From: Winogradskyella helgolandensis | GTDB lineage: Bacteria; Bacteroidota; Bacteroidia; Flavobacteriales; Flavobacteriaceae | Direction: 5' to 3' | DNA length: 64,000 nt | NCBI RefSeq assembly: GCF_013404085.1 | Contig: NZ_JABFHO010000001.1 | Span: 434,001-498,000 of the forward strand | Shown here: positions 53,636-62,515 of the stretch, piece after piece | Layout of the letters: each line of letters begins with the position of its first letter | Position numbering within the stretch: the first letter of the stretch is position 1 | Made by a program: the position numbers and the translations under genes | Notes under the pieces: model-generated | What the model saw: the letters and a program-made list of their open reading frames with translations, nothing else | Database searches by the model: none | Told to the model about the DNA's origin: nothing

Positions 53636-54520
53636 TTATTTTAGATTAAGACTTGTACTTCCTAGCTTAACATTTTCATGAAAAACATTAATAAAATAGT
53701 GTCCTTTTAATAAGGGCTGATCATCTTTACCGGTAACTACAGCTGTACATATTTCTAAATTTTCATTCTCGTAATTTATGATTTCCTTAAAGCTATAGTT
53801 TAACGAAGTAGCTCCAAAAATCACTTCACCTTTATCTGATATGACATTGCCTTGTGGGCTTACAATTTGAATGTAAATATCTTTATCCCCTTCTAAAGCT
53901 AATGGATTCTCATTCAATGTAATACAAACATCAATAGCATTAGCACGCTTTGCACGATCTGTAACTCGTTTTTTGCCCGACTTTAATTTATATGCCTTAA
54001 CATTAATATTACTAGCTTTTAAAATAGCTGCATTATCGATTGTTTTATATAGCGAATCGTTAACTTCTTCTAAGTCAATGATCTTAATAGTGTTATTCTT
54101 TATAGTATTTAGAGCATAACGCTTTTCATTCTGCAATTTTTTATTCGCAGAATTTAAAGAGTCTATCGTACTTAGCAATACTTTGCTCTTAGATTTTAAA
54201 ACAACAAGCTGACCTTTAAACTTGGTAACTATAGATAAATCACTATTTAATAAACGTAATGAATCTAAAGCATTACTAGTTTCTAATTTTGCAGCTTGAA
54301 GCTGAGATGTCATAAAATTATAGTCTTGGCTTAGCTCTTCATAACTTGATAATAGTTCTGATAATTCAGTTTCTATCAAAACTTTTTCTTGTTTTAAGAA
54401 GTCTTCGTAAGATTCAATGGATTTATATTTATTAAAACTATAAACTCCTAAAACAGTTAAAACGACTAATAAAGAACTAATAATTAATCTATAATTAAAT
54501 AGCTGAGGGTTAACTATCAT
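53636..54520 (-). CDS. Membrane-anchored coiled-coil protein of unknown function
   Basis: 294 residues. One membrane helix near the N-terminus (residues 11-27, YRLIISSLLVVLTVLGVYSF) is followed by a long coiled coil (about 35-165, for example SYEDFLKQEKVLIETELSELLSS). The C-terminal ~110 residues look like a compact beta domain (RAKRANAIDVCITLNENPLALEGDKDIYIQIVSPQGNVIS), which resembles a small ligand-binding or scaffold domain. Similar proteins are common in Flavobacteriia and have no clear function. It is monocistronic, upstream of glyS and divergent from comF. Confidence 0.75.
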   Translation of the reverse strand: MIVNPQLFNYRLIISSLLVVLTVLGVYSFNKYKSIESYEDFLKQEKVLIETELSELLSSYEELSQDYNFMTSQLQAAKLETSNALDSLRLLNSDLSIVTKFKGQLVVLKSKSKVLLSTIDSLNSANKKLQNEKRYALNTIKNNTIKIIDLEEVNDSLYKTIDNAAILKASNINVKAYKLKSGKKRVTDRAKRANAIDVCITLNENPLALEGDKDIYIQIVSPQGNVISDKGEVIFGATSLNYSFKEIINYENENLEICTAVVTGKDDQPLLKGHYFINVFHENVKLGSTSLNLK

Positions 54521-54587
54521 TATTAATTTTATTAATTTAATGCGAAATTAGAGTTAATTGAAGTCTAATTTTATTTTAATCGACTAA

Positions 54588-55268
54588 ATGATGAAAAACT
54601 TGTTAAACTTGTTCTTTCCTAAGGTTTGTGAAGCCTGCAATAACGTTTTAGCCGATAATGAAATGGTTTTATGTACGACCTGTAGACATCATTTGCCTGT
54701 GACCAACTTTCATTTTGACAATGCTGAAGATGTTAAAAAAATTGTTTATGGACGTGTGAAATTAGAAAATGCAACAGCATTATTACATTTTTCTAAAAAA
54801 GGAATTGTGCAGCAAATTCTTCATAATTTAAAATATAGAGGGCATGAGGATATTGGCGAATTCTTTGGCAAATGGTTTGGATCGGAATTAGCAACTGTTG
54901 AGGCTTACAAAAATATCGACGTTGTTATACCTGTTCCTTTGTATAAATCTAAATTGAGAAAACGTGGCTATAATCAAGTGGCAAAATTTGGAAAAGAGAT
55001 TGTAAAATCATTAAATGCCGACTACAACGACACGGTTTTAATTAAAATAAAATCGACCAAAACACAAGTCTTTAAAGGGCGCTTAACACGTTGGAATGAT
55101 GATAGAGCCATATTTGATATTTCCGAAAACAAATCCTTAACCGGAAAACATATTTTATTAGTAGACGATATCATTACAACCGGTTCAACGGTTGAAGCTT
55201 GTGCTACTGTTTTGTTAAAAATTAATAATATTAAGTTAAGTCTTGCAACGATGGCAATTGCAGATTGA
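54588..55268 (+). CDS. comF: ComF-family phosphoribosyltransferase-like protein
   Basis: 226 residues. The N-terminus carries a zinc-ribbon-like double CxxC (VCEACNN and CTTCRHH). The C-terminal half is a type I phosphoribosyltransferase fold with the PRPP-binding loop HILLVDDIITTGSTVEAC and the conserved VVIPVPLYKSKLRKRGYNQVAKFG. In transformable bacteria ComF assists DNA uptake and recombination; in others its substrate is unknown. It stands alone between the coiled-coil protein and an Ig-like lipoprotein gene. The second ATG at 54591 is an equally possible start. Confidence 0.92.
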   Translation: MMKNLLNLFFPKVCEACNNVLADNEMVLCTTCRHHLPVTNFHFDNAEDVKKIVYGRVKLENATALLHFSKKGIVQQILHNLKYRGHEDIGEFFGKWFGSELATVEAYKNIDVVIPVPLYKSKLRKRGYNQVAKFGKEIVKSLNADYNDTVLIKIKSTKTQVFKGRLTRWNDDRAIFDISENKSLTGKHILLVDDIITTGSTVEACATVLLKINNIKLSLATMAIAD

Positions 55269-55324
55269 TTTTTTCGTTTCTAAATAAATTATATTGTTTC
55301 TTTGTGCTAAATTATTTTGAGTAG

Positions 55325-56935
55325 ATGCGTTTATCATTACTACGAGTTTTAAGTCTGATTTTAATTGCAATAAGCATTGCTAGTTGCGCCAATCGTGGGA
55401 CTCCTACTGGAGGAGAAAAAGATATTTTACCACCAGAAATTACTAAATCTGTTCCTGAAAATTTTTCAACTAATTTTAAAGGCGATGAAATTAGAATTTA
55501 TTTTAATGAATACGTTAAAATAAAAGACCTTAGAAAACAACTTATTGTTTCACCTCCTATGGATACAGATCCTGTTGTAACTCCAGCAAGTGGTGCAAGT
55601 GAATATATTTCAATAAAAATAATTGATACCCTAGAAGCCAATACAACTTACGCGTTCAATTTTGGTGAAAGTATTGTAGATAATAATGAAGGTAATCCTT
55701 ATCCATATTATCGCTATGTGTTTTCTACAGGAAATAGTATAGATTCTTTATCTGTTAAAGGTTATGTTGTAGATGCACTAAAAGAAGAGCCAGACACATT
55801 TATTTCGGTGATGTTATACGAAGTTGATTCTACTTATACAGACTCTATTATTTATAAGAAAAAACCAAGATATATTACTAATACACTGGATAGTGTTACA
55901 ACGTTTAGTATTGATAATATTAAAGCAGGAAAATATAAATTAATTGCTTTAAAGGATAAAAATTCAAACTATTTGTTCAACCAAAAAAATGACAAAATAG
56001 GTTTTAAAGAAGATTTTATTACGGTGCCAACGGATGACTCTTATGAACTTAAACTTTTTAACGAAGAGGTAAATTACAAAGCCGTTAAGCCATCACAAGA
56101 TGGTGAAACACGACTTATTTTTCCATACGAAGGTGATTATGAAGCCATGCGAATTAAACTGCTTGGAGATGCACCTGAAGGTTACAAATCTCGAATTGTT
56201 AAATCTCCCACAACAGACACCTTATACTATTGGTATAAGCCAAAATTTGAAATTGATACCACATTCTTTATCGTAACCAACAACAAACAAATTGACACTT
56301 TTAAACACCGTTTTAGAACCATAAAAGGAGATTCTTTAACCCTTAAACCTGTAGCACAAGGTATATTGAATTTTAATGAAGATTTTACGATGGAATCCAA
56401 TATACCATTAGTTAAAATTGACACCACAAAGATTAGAATCATAGACAAAGATTCTTTAGCTATACCTTTAAAAGTGGAATACGATTCTATTTTTAATACT
56501 TACAAATTTCCAATTGACAAACAAGAAGATCAGAAATACAGCTTCACCATGCTTCCAGGTACATTTACCGATTTCTATGATGGCACTAATATAGACACCT
56601 TAAATTATTCTATTAAAACCAAAATGAAATCTGAATATGGAAATATAAGAGTGAATATCAGAAATGCTAAATTCCCTTTAATTATTCAACTCGTTAGTGA
56701 AAAAGGTGATGTATTGTATGAACGCTACGCTAAAGATTCTCCTATTGTAGATTTTAGAAATTTAGTCCCTAGAAAATATAAACTGCGTGCTATTTTTGAC
56801 ACTAACGGAAACGGAAAATATGATACTGGAAATTTCTTATTAGGCATTCAACCAGAACGTGTTAGTTACTCAGAACCTATAGAAGAGGTGCGCTCTAATT
56901 TTGATTTTGTTGAAGAGTTTACTCTTTTAGATTAA
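55325..56935 (+). CDS. Ig-like (Big_5) domain lipoprotein
   Basis: 536 residues. The signal peptide ends in the lipobox ISIASCANRG, followed by the conserved lead sequence GTPTGGEKDILPPEITKSVPE of Bacteroidota Ig-like proteins. The first domain (about 45-135) is an SbsA/Big_5 Ig-like fold; further beta-sandwich repeats fill the remainder, including a transthyretin-like segment near the C-terminus (KYKLRAIFDTNGNGKYDTGNF). It is exported and attached to the outer membrane; its partner is unknown. The last 17 bases overlap the convergent amidase gene. Confidence 0.85.
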   Translation: MRLSLLRVLSLILIAISIASCANRGTPTGGEKDILPPEITKSVPENFSTNFKGDEIRIYFNEYVKIKDLRKQLIVSPPMDTDPVVTPASGASEYISIKIIDTLEANTTYAFNFGESIVDNNEGNPYPYYRYVFSTGNSIDSLSVKGYVVDALKEEPDTFISVMLYEVDSTYTDSIIYKKKPRYITNTLDSVTTFSIDNIKAGKYKLIALKDKNSNYLFNQKNDKIGFKEDFITVPTDDSYELKLFNEEVNYKAVKPSQDGETRLIFPYEGDYEAMRIKLLGDAPEGYKSRIVKSPTTDTLYYWYKPKFEIDTTFFIVTNNKQIDTFKHRFRTIKGDSLTLKPVAQGILNFNEDFTMESNIPLVKIDTTKIRIIDKDSLAIPLKVEYDSIFNTYKFPIDKQEDQKYSFTMLPGTFTDFYDGTNIDTLNYSIKTKMKSEYGNIRVNIRNAKFPLIIQLVSEKGDVLYERYAKDSPIVDFRNLVPRKYKLRAIFDTNGNGKYDTGNFLLGIQPERVSYSEPIEEVRSNFDFVEEFTLLD

Positions 56936-57701
56936 AGTCGTCTCTATCATTTAAAAAATTTAATTTTTCACGGTATTTTGTAATCTCCTCTTTTTCTAAA
57001 ACCACAATTGCAGTAGCATCTTGGTTTTCGGTTAAGTTATCCATTCTATTTCCTAAAACATCGTAGGCTGCCGAATGCCCAGAATATTCATGATTATTAC
57101 CATCTAAACCTACTCTATTTACGCCAATACAATACGTCATATTTTCAATGGCTCTTGCTTTTAATAAGGCATCCCAAGCATTGACACGTACTTTAGGCCA
57201 ATTAGCAACATAGATTAAAAGGTCGTAGTCTTCAGTATTTCTCGCCCAAACAGGAAAACGTAGGTCGTAGCAAACCAACGGACAAATTTTCCAACCTTTA
57301 TAATTGAAAATTACTTTTTCAGTTCCAGCTGTATAAACCTTGTGTTCACCCGCTAAAGTAAACGTATGACGTTTATCGTAGGTTGTAATTGCACCAGATG
57401 GCTCAACACAAACCATACGATTATAAAAATTGTTATTTTCAGAAATCACAAGGCTTCCCATAATTACAGCTTGCATTTCGTTTGCTTTCTCCTTTAGCCA
57501 TACTATTGTATTTCCTTCCATAGTTTCAGCTACAGAAGACGGATTCATTGTAAAACCAGACGTAAACATTTCCGGTAAAACAATAAGATCAACGTTAGCT
57601 ATAATAGCGTCAATTTTATCACTTAGTAAACGTCTGTTTTCTTCCGGATTTTCCCAGACCAATTCAGTTTGAATGATAGCAACTCTTAATTCTTTATTCA
57701 T
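56919..57701 (-). CDS. Omega-amidase/nitrilase-superfamily carbon-nitrogen hydrolase
   Basis: 260-residue cytosolic enzyme with the full Glu-Lys-Cys triad: E44 in LPEMFTSGF, K110 in YDKRHTF, C144 in PLVCYDLRFP. Length and motifs fit the NIT2/YafV group (omega-amidase), which hydrolyses 2-oxoglutaramate or related amides made as by-products of glutamine transaminases. A methionine/glutamine-type aminotransferase gene lies about 0.8 kb upstream (58497-59639), which fits this pairing. Confidence 0.9.
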   Translation of the reverse strand: MNKELRVAIIQTELVWENPEENRRLLSDKIDAIIANVDLIVLPEMFTSGFTMNPSSVAETMEGNTIVWLKEKANEMQAVIMGSLVISENNNFYNRMVCVEPSGAITTYDKRHTFTLAGEHKVYTAGTEKVIFNYKGWKICPLVCYDLRFPVWARNTEDYDLLIYVANWPKVRVNAWDALLKARAIENMTYCIGVNRVGLDGNNHEYSGHSAAYDVLGNRMDNLTENQDATAIVVLEKEEITKYREKLNFLNDRDDFNLKE

Positions 57702-57738
57702 AGCTTAAAATTACAAATTTGATTTCAAAAAGAGGTAC

Positions 57739-57796
57739 AAAAAAAAGCAATCTAGTAAGAAAACACTAAAACGCGTTTTCTTACTAGATTGCTTTA
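57739..57796 (-). terminator. Terminator of the Lys/Glu-rich protein gene, unusually long stem
   Basis: A 21-pair perfect stem runs from 57744 to 57764 and from 57775 to 57795, with a ten-base loop. On the minus strand it is followed by eight T. Confidence 0.92.
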
Positions 57797-57818
57797 ATAA
57801 CTTAAGGCTAAATTCTAT

Positions 57819-58445
57819 TTATAATTTACTTTTAGCTTTTGATACTTTTTCAGTAAGCTTCTCTATCTTATCCATCCACTTATTTTCATCAACAGGAGAC
57901 AATTTACCTTTTCTTTTTAGCTTCTCATATTTCTTTTGCCCCTTATCCAATTTCTCTTCAGCCTTTACTAGGTTAGATTTTAGCTTTTCTTGTTTTTCTA
58001 ATGCTTTCTCTGCCTTTTTTTGTGCTTTCTCCGCTTTCTTCTGCGCTTTTTCAGCATCTTCTTTTTCGTCTTCTAACTTTTTTGCGGCTTTCTCCTTTTC
58101 CTTTACGGCCTTTTCTTCTTCTTTTTTAAGCTTTACAGCTGCTTTTTCAGATTTTTCGGCTTCCGCCTTAGCTTGTTCTGCTTCTAATTTTGCTTTGGCT
58201 TCAACTTCTTTAGCTTTTGCTGCTTCCAATTTTGCTGCTGCTTCTGCTTTAATTTTTTCTGTAATCAAAGCTGCCTCTTTAAAAATAACTGCTTTTTCTT
58301 CTAGACTTAAAGTGGATGTCACATCTTGTCCTTCTAAAAAGATTTTCTCACTTTTAACCTCATAGATTTTCCCTTCTTTGGTTACTTGTTGTGCAAAGCT
58401 AGTAAGCGACACACTTAAGAATAATAAGATAATATAATATTTCAT
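57819..58445 (-). CDS. Secreted Lys/Glu/Ala-rich coiled-coil protein
   Basis: 208 residues. The signal peptide MKYYIILLFLSVSLTSFAQQ is followed by a short beta-like start (GKIYEVKSEKIFLEGQDVT), then about 130 residues of almost pure Ala/Lys/Glu helix with repeating AEKAQKKAEKAQKKAEKAL, similar in style to TolA or periplasmic coiled-coil linkers. The C-terminus returns to a less repetitive region (SPVDENKWMDKIEKLTEKV). No enzymatic motif is visible. It follows the aminotransferase gene by 51 bases on the same strand and ends in an exceptionally long terminator. Confidence 0.8.
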   Translation of the reverse strand: MKYYIILLFLSVSLTSFAQQVTKEGKIYEVKSEKIFLEGQDVTSTLSLEEKAVIFKEAALITEKIKAEAAAKLEAAKAKEVEAKAKLEAEQAKAEAEKSEKAAVKLKKEEEKAVKEKEKAAKKLEDEKEDAEKAQKKAEKAQKKAEKALEKQEKLKSNLVKAEEKLDKGQKKYEKLKRKGKLSPVDENKWMDKIEKLTEKVSKAKSKL

Positions 58446-58496
58446 GATATAAATTTTATGTTCATTATTAAGACACAGAAATGTATAAGAAGTAAC

Positions 58497-59639
58497 TTAA
58501 ATTTTAGTTAAAATTTCTGAAGCTTTAACTAAAGTTTCATCTGTCTTAGCAAAACAGAACCGTAACACTTTATCATCCTTATTGTTATCATTAAAAACCG
58601 AAAGTGGAATGGCAGCAATTTTAAACTCTTTAGTTAAGCGTTTTGCAAAATCTACATCATACGCATCTGTGATTTCAGAATAATCTAACACTTGAAAATA
58701 GGTGCCTTGTGAAGGTTGAAACTTAAATCTCGATTCTGAAATTAAACTTAAAAACAAATCGCGTTTCCTTTGAAAAAAAGCATTTAAGCCTAGATATGTT
58801 TCTGAATCTTGCATATAATCTGCAATGCCTTTTTGTGATGGATGATTTACAGAAAACACATTAAATTGGTGTACTTTTCTGAATTCAGACATTAAAATTT
58901 CTGGTGCACAGCAATATCCAATTTTCCAACCTGTGTTATGGAAAGTTTTCCCGAAGGAAGCTGTTATAAAACTCCGCTGTTTTAAATCGTCGAACAAACA
59001 CGCACTTTGGTGTTGTGCTTCATCAAAAATAATATGCTCGTAAACCTCATCACTCAGCACAATAATATCGGTATTTTGAGTCAATTTTTGAAGTTGAAGC
59101 ATATCGTCCTTAGACCAAATGGTGCCACTAGGATTATGTGGAGAATTGATAATAATTAGTTTCGTTTTATTCGAAATTTTTGAAGTTACCAAATCCCAAT
59201 TCACACTATAATTAGGTGCGGACAATTGAATAGGAATTATTTTCCCTCCATTGATTTCAACTGCTGGCTCGTAACAATCGTAAGCGGGTTTAAATATAAT
59301 AACCTCGTCATTTTGTCTTATAAATGTTGAAATAACCGTATAAATGGCTTGAGTTGCTCCTGCTGTTACTGTGATTTCCTTTTCAGGATGATAGGTGCTT
59401 TTATAGAGTAATTTGTATTTATGAGCAATCGCTAAACGCAACTCTAAATTACCAGCCATTGGTGCATATTGGTTATACCCATTGTTCATAGCATTAGTCA
59501 CCAAATCATTCAACTTTTGAGAACTTGGATAATTTGGAAACCCTTGCGACAAGTTAATCGCATTATACTCATTAGCCAAAGCACTCATTACTGTGAATAT
59601 TGTGGTGCCAACGTAAGGTAATTTTGATTTGATTTTCAT
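58497..59639 (-). CDS. Pyridoxal-phosphate aminotransferase (methionine/glutamine aminotransferase type)
   Basis: 380 residues from the ATG at 59639; the frame continues 15 codons to a TTG, but MKIKSKLPYVGTTIFTVMSALANEYNAINLSQGFPN is the family start. It is a fold-type I enzyme: the PLP lysine is K231 in SFGKTFHNTGWKIGYC, with NSPHNPSGT and DEVYEHIIFDE conserved. It resembles YbdL methionine aminotransferase and the kynurenine/glutamine transaminase K group. Such enzymes transaminate methionine with glutamine, making 2-oxoglutaramate, the substrate of the omega-amidase encoded downstream. Confidence 0.9.
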   Translation of the reverse strand: MKIKSKLPYVGTTIFTVMSALANEYNAINLSQGFPNYPSSQKLNDLVTNAMNNGYNQYAPMAGNLELRLAIAHKYKLLYKSTYHPEKEITVTAGATQAIYTVISTFIRQNDEVIIFKPAYDCYEPAVEINGGKIIPIQLSAPNYSVNWDLVTSKISNKTKLIIINSPHNPSGTIWSKDDMLQLQKLTQNTDIIVLSDEVYEHIIFDEAQHQSACLFDDLKQRSFITASFGKTFHNTGWKIGYCCAPEILMSEFRKVHQFNVFSVNHPSQKGIADYMQDSETYLGLNAFFQRKRDLFLSLISESRFKFQPSQGTYFQVLDYSEITDAYDVDFAKRLTKEFKIAAIPLSVFNDNNKDDKVLRFCFAKTDETLVKASEILTKI

Positions 59640-59722
59640 AAAAAAGTAGTCTTTATATCCGAAAACATTAAAGATATAAAACAAGCTTTTCTATCTTTAC
59701 AAAAACTAATAAATTATTAACT

Positions 59723-61852
59723 ATGCGCTTTTTAAAAATTCTTTTTCTTTTCATTGTTTTTCAAGCTTCCGCTCAACAAGGTGGTATGTGGATTCCTTCG
59801 CTTTTAGAAGGAATGAACGAAGATGAAATGCAAAGTTTGGGCAGTAAATTAACAGCTCAAGATATTTATGATGTTAACAATTCGAGTTTAAAAGATGCCA
59901 TTGGTCATTTTAATGGTGGCTGTACAAGTGAAGTTATTTCAGACCAAGGATTGATTCTTACGAATCACCATTGTGGCTATAGTCAAATTCAATCGCATTC
60001 ATCTTTAGAAAACGATTATTTAAAAGATGGTTTTTGGGCCATGAATAAAGAAGACGAATTGCCTAACAACGGTTTATTTATTGAATTTATTGTGAGTATT
60101 CACGATGTTTCAGATGTAGTTTTAGCAGGTATTACAGAATCTATGACCGAAAAGGAAAAGCAATCTCAAATTTCAAAAAACAGTAATGCCGCTCTAAAAA
60201 CTTGGCCAAAAGAATCATGGCAAGACGTTAAAACAAAGGCATTTTATGAAGGGAATCAATATTTCCTTTTTGTCACAGAACGTTTTGATGATATTCGTTT
60301 GGTTGGCGCTCCACCGAGTAGCATTGGTAAGTTTGGAAGCGACACAGACAACTGGGTTTTCCCTAGACATACTGGTGATTTTTCGTTATTCAGAATTTAT
60401 GCAGATGCTAATAACAGACCTGCACCATATAGCAAGGACAACAAACCTTATACTCCAAAGCATTTTCTTCCTATCTCTTTAGATGGTGTTGAAGAAGGTG
60501 ATTTTACTATGGTTTTTGGTTTCCCTGGAACGACTAGCGAATATTTACCAGCAGTTGCTATAGAACATATTACAAAAGAATTTAATCCAACAAATATCGC
60601 CATCAGAGAAGCAGCTTTGAAAGTCATTGATCAAAAAATGAAAGAGAGCGATGAAGTAAGAATCAAATACGCTTCTAAACAAGCACGAATTGCTAACGCA
60701 TGGAAAAAATGGATTGGTGAAAACTTAGGAATTGAAAAAAGTAATGCAGTTGAAAAACGCAAAGCATTTGAAGCAACGTTCACCAAAGCCCTAAAAGAAA
60801 AAGGCTTAGAAGACAAATATGGAAATATACTTTCGGAATTTGACCAACTTTATAAAGATTTTGCACCAATAAATATTAAACGTAGAAACTTTATTGAAGT
60901 CTTTTTAACCACCAATGAATTAATGCAAATGACCTTTAGAGCTTACCAAGTGGAACAAGCTTTAATTGACAATCCAGAAATTCTTGAAAGAGGAAAAACG
61001 ATATTAACTGGTCAGTTGCAAGGTATTCATAAAAATTATGATGTAGATTTAGATAAAGGAGTATATCTAAACGTAATGCCTTTATATGGTAAAAAAGTTG
61101 ACGCTTCTATTTATGATAACACGGCATTTACCAATCTAGAATCGGCTTTAGAATTATTAGAAGGTGATGCTGAAACAGTCATCAAAAATCTTAATAACGA
61201 TGCTGCTTATGTGTATGCAAAACCAATCATCGCTGAATTTTTCGATACTATTAACACTGAATACGAAGAAAAAAATGCAACAATTACGGCTTTACAAACG
61301 CAATATATGACTGCATTAATGGAAGCGTTACCTAACGAACGTTATTTTCCTGATGCTAACAGTACACTTCGTGTTACTTACGGACAAGTGAGAGGGTATT
61401 CACCTAGAGATGCCGTTTATTATAGTCCTGTGAGTTATTTAGATGGTGTGATTGAAAAGTATATTCCTGGTGATTACGAATTTGATGTACCTCAAAAACT
61501 AATCGATTTATACGAAGCTAAAGATTACGGCCAGTATGCAGATAGCAACGGAAAAGTACCAGTTTGCTTTTTAGGAACCAACCACACTACAGGTGGAAAC
61601 TCTGGAAGTCCTGCTATTGATGCACACGGAAATTTAGTCGGATTAAACTTCGACAGAGTTTGGGAAGGCACTATGAGTGACATGAATTACGACCCAGAAA
61701 TCTGCCGTAATATTATGGTAGATTTACGCTACGTACTTTTCATAGTCGATAAATATGCTGGTGCGAAGCATTTAATTGATGAAATGGAATTGGTACATCC
61801 TAAAAAAGATGGTTCTAAGAAAAAGAAGAAAAGAAAGAGTAAAAAGAAGTAA
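59723..61852 (+). CDS. S46-family dipeptidyl-peptidase, DPP11-like
   Basis: 709-residue exported serine peptidase that removes N-terminal dipeptides. The signal peptide is MRFLKILFLFIVFQASAQQ. The trypsin-like catalytic elements are the His in TNHHCGY (82-83), Asp in the DTDNW region and Ser627 in GNSGSP. Arg645 in GLNFDRVWEG corresponds to the residue that distinguishes Asp/Glu-specific DPP11 (Arg) from hydrophobic-specific DPP7 (Gly), so acidic P1 specificity is likely. The C-terminus ends in a Lys-rich tail (SKKKKKRKSKKK) in place of a T9SS domain. It is monocistronic and convergent with the DUF1569 gene. Confidence 0.9.
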   Translation: MRFLKILFLFIVFQASAQQGGMWIPSLLEGMNEDEMQSLGSKLTAQDIYDVNNSSLKDAIGHFNGGCTSEVISDQGLILTNHHCGYSQIQSHSSLENDYLKDGFWAMNKEDELPNNGLFIEFIVSIHDVSDVVLAGITESMTEKEKQSQISKNSNAALKTWPKESWQDVKTKAFYEGNQYFLFVTERFDDIRLVGAPPSSIGKFGSDTDNWVFPRHTGDFSLFRIYADANNRPAPYSKDNKPYTPKHFLPISLDGVEEGDFTMVFGFPGTTSEYLPAVAIEHITKEFNPTNIAIREAALKVIDQKMKESDEVRIKYASKQARIANAWKKWIGENLGIEKSNAVEKRKAFEATFTKALKEKGLEDKYGNILSEFDQLYKDFAPINIKRRNFIEVFLTTNELMQMTFRAYQVEQALIDNPEILERGKTILTGQLQGIHKNYDVDLDKGVYLNVMPLYGKKVDASIYDNTAFTNLESALELLEGDAETVIKNLNNDAAYVYAKPIIAEFFDTINTEYEEKNATITALQTQYMTALMEALPNERYFPDANSTLRVTYGQVRGYSPRDAVYYSPVSYLDGVIEKYIPGDYEFDVPQKLIDLYEAKDYGQYADSNGKVPVCFLGTNHTTGGNSGSPAIDAHGNLVGLNFDRVWEGTMSDMNYDPEICRNIMVDLRYVLFIVDKYAGAKHLIDEMELVHPKKDGSKKKKKRKSKKK

Positions 61853-61883
61853 GTAGTATTTAATTGGTAGTCGCCAATACATA

Positions 61884-61926
61884 AAAAAGTCCTCACAAGT
61901 TTTTAGAATTCGTGAGGACTTTTTTG
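61884..61926. terminator. Bidirectional terminator between the S46 peptidase and DUF1569 genes
   Basis: The arms AAAAGTCCTCAC and GTGAGGACTTTT are flanked by A-rich and T-rich runs. The sequence also belongs to the 'acctcac..gtgaggt'-type palindromes at 27281 and 39235. Confidence 0.8.
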
Positions 61927-61946
61927 ATTTCAGATATGTAATAGAG

Positions 61947-62417
61947 TTACTTCAATATACTCTTCACAATTTTTAAATGATGACTGGTATGCGCTTCCAA
62001 GAATTGAACAACTCTAGATTTATTTATATTCCCAAATAAGGGATGCTTAAAATAAGCGTTATTATCTAAACTAGATATCGTTTTTATCTGCGCTCTCGCT
62101 TCTGCTAATTGCAATATAATAGCGTCTTCTTTAATGATTTCGGGTGGTGTAACATATTTTGGCGCTTTTGCTTTTCCTCTTGGAAAGAATCTAAATTTTA
62201 ATAACAACTTACCAATAAAGCTGAAATTATCCTCATACAACGCTGGATCAGAATTCTGCATCGCTGTCACAACTGCATTAATAACTTTTAAGCTGTGGTC
62301 TAAATGCCATGCAACATTCGCTTTTGAAATACTTGTCTTTATAGCTTTACTATTAGGAATTAAACCTTCCATAAGGTCTAATTTATTTTGTAAAACTGTA
62401 ATATCTACTGAACTCAT
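61947..62417 (-). CDS. DUF1569 (DinB-like) protein
   Basis: 156 residues of a helical bundle. The typical pattern is present: ANVAWHLDHSLKVINAVV (His residues of the putative metal site), PPEIIKEDAIILQLAEARA and FLEAHTSHHLKIVKSI with the C-terminal His cluster. DinB-like folds are often metal-dependent and can act on thiols; for DUF1569 the activity is unknown. It is a single-gene unit between the S46 peptidase and ahcY. Confidence 0.88.
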   Translation of the reverse strand: MSSVDITVLQNKLDLMEGLIPNSKAIKTSISKANVAWHLDHSLKVINAVVTAMQNSDPALYEDNFSFIGKLLLKFRFFPRGKAKAPKYVTPPEIIKEDAIILQLAEARAQIKTISSLDNNAYFKHPLFGNINKSRVVQFLEAHTSHHLKIVKSILK

Positions 62418-62447
62418 TTTAGTTATTTATTGAAAGGTAGTTATAAT

Positions 62448-62482
62448 AAAAAAAATCCCAAACACTAATGCTTGGGATTTTA
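62448..62482 (-). terminator. Terminator after ahcY
   Basis: The arms AAAATCCCAA and TTGGGATTTT have a ten-base loop. On the minus strand they are followed by a T run. Confidence 0.85.
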
Positions 62483-62492
62483 CTATTCTGAG

Positions 62493-62513
62493 ATTCCTGC
62501 TTTTGCAGAAATT
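62493..62513. repeat. Degenerate copy of the TTCCTGC palindrome, downstream of ahcY
   Basis: TTCCTGC and GCAGAAA pair imperfectly. It is related to the copies at 16849, 39126, 41167 and 51994. Confidence 0.45.
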
Positions 62514-62515
62514 TG

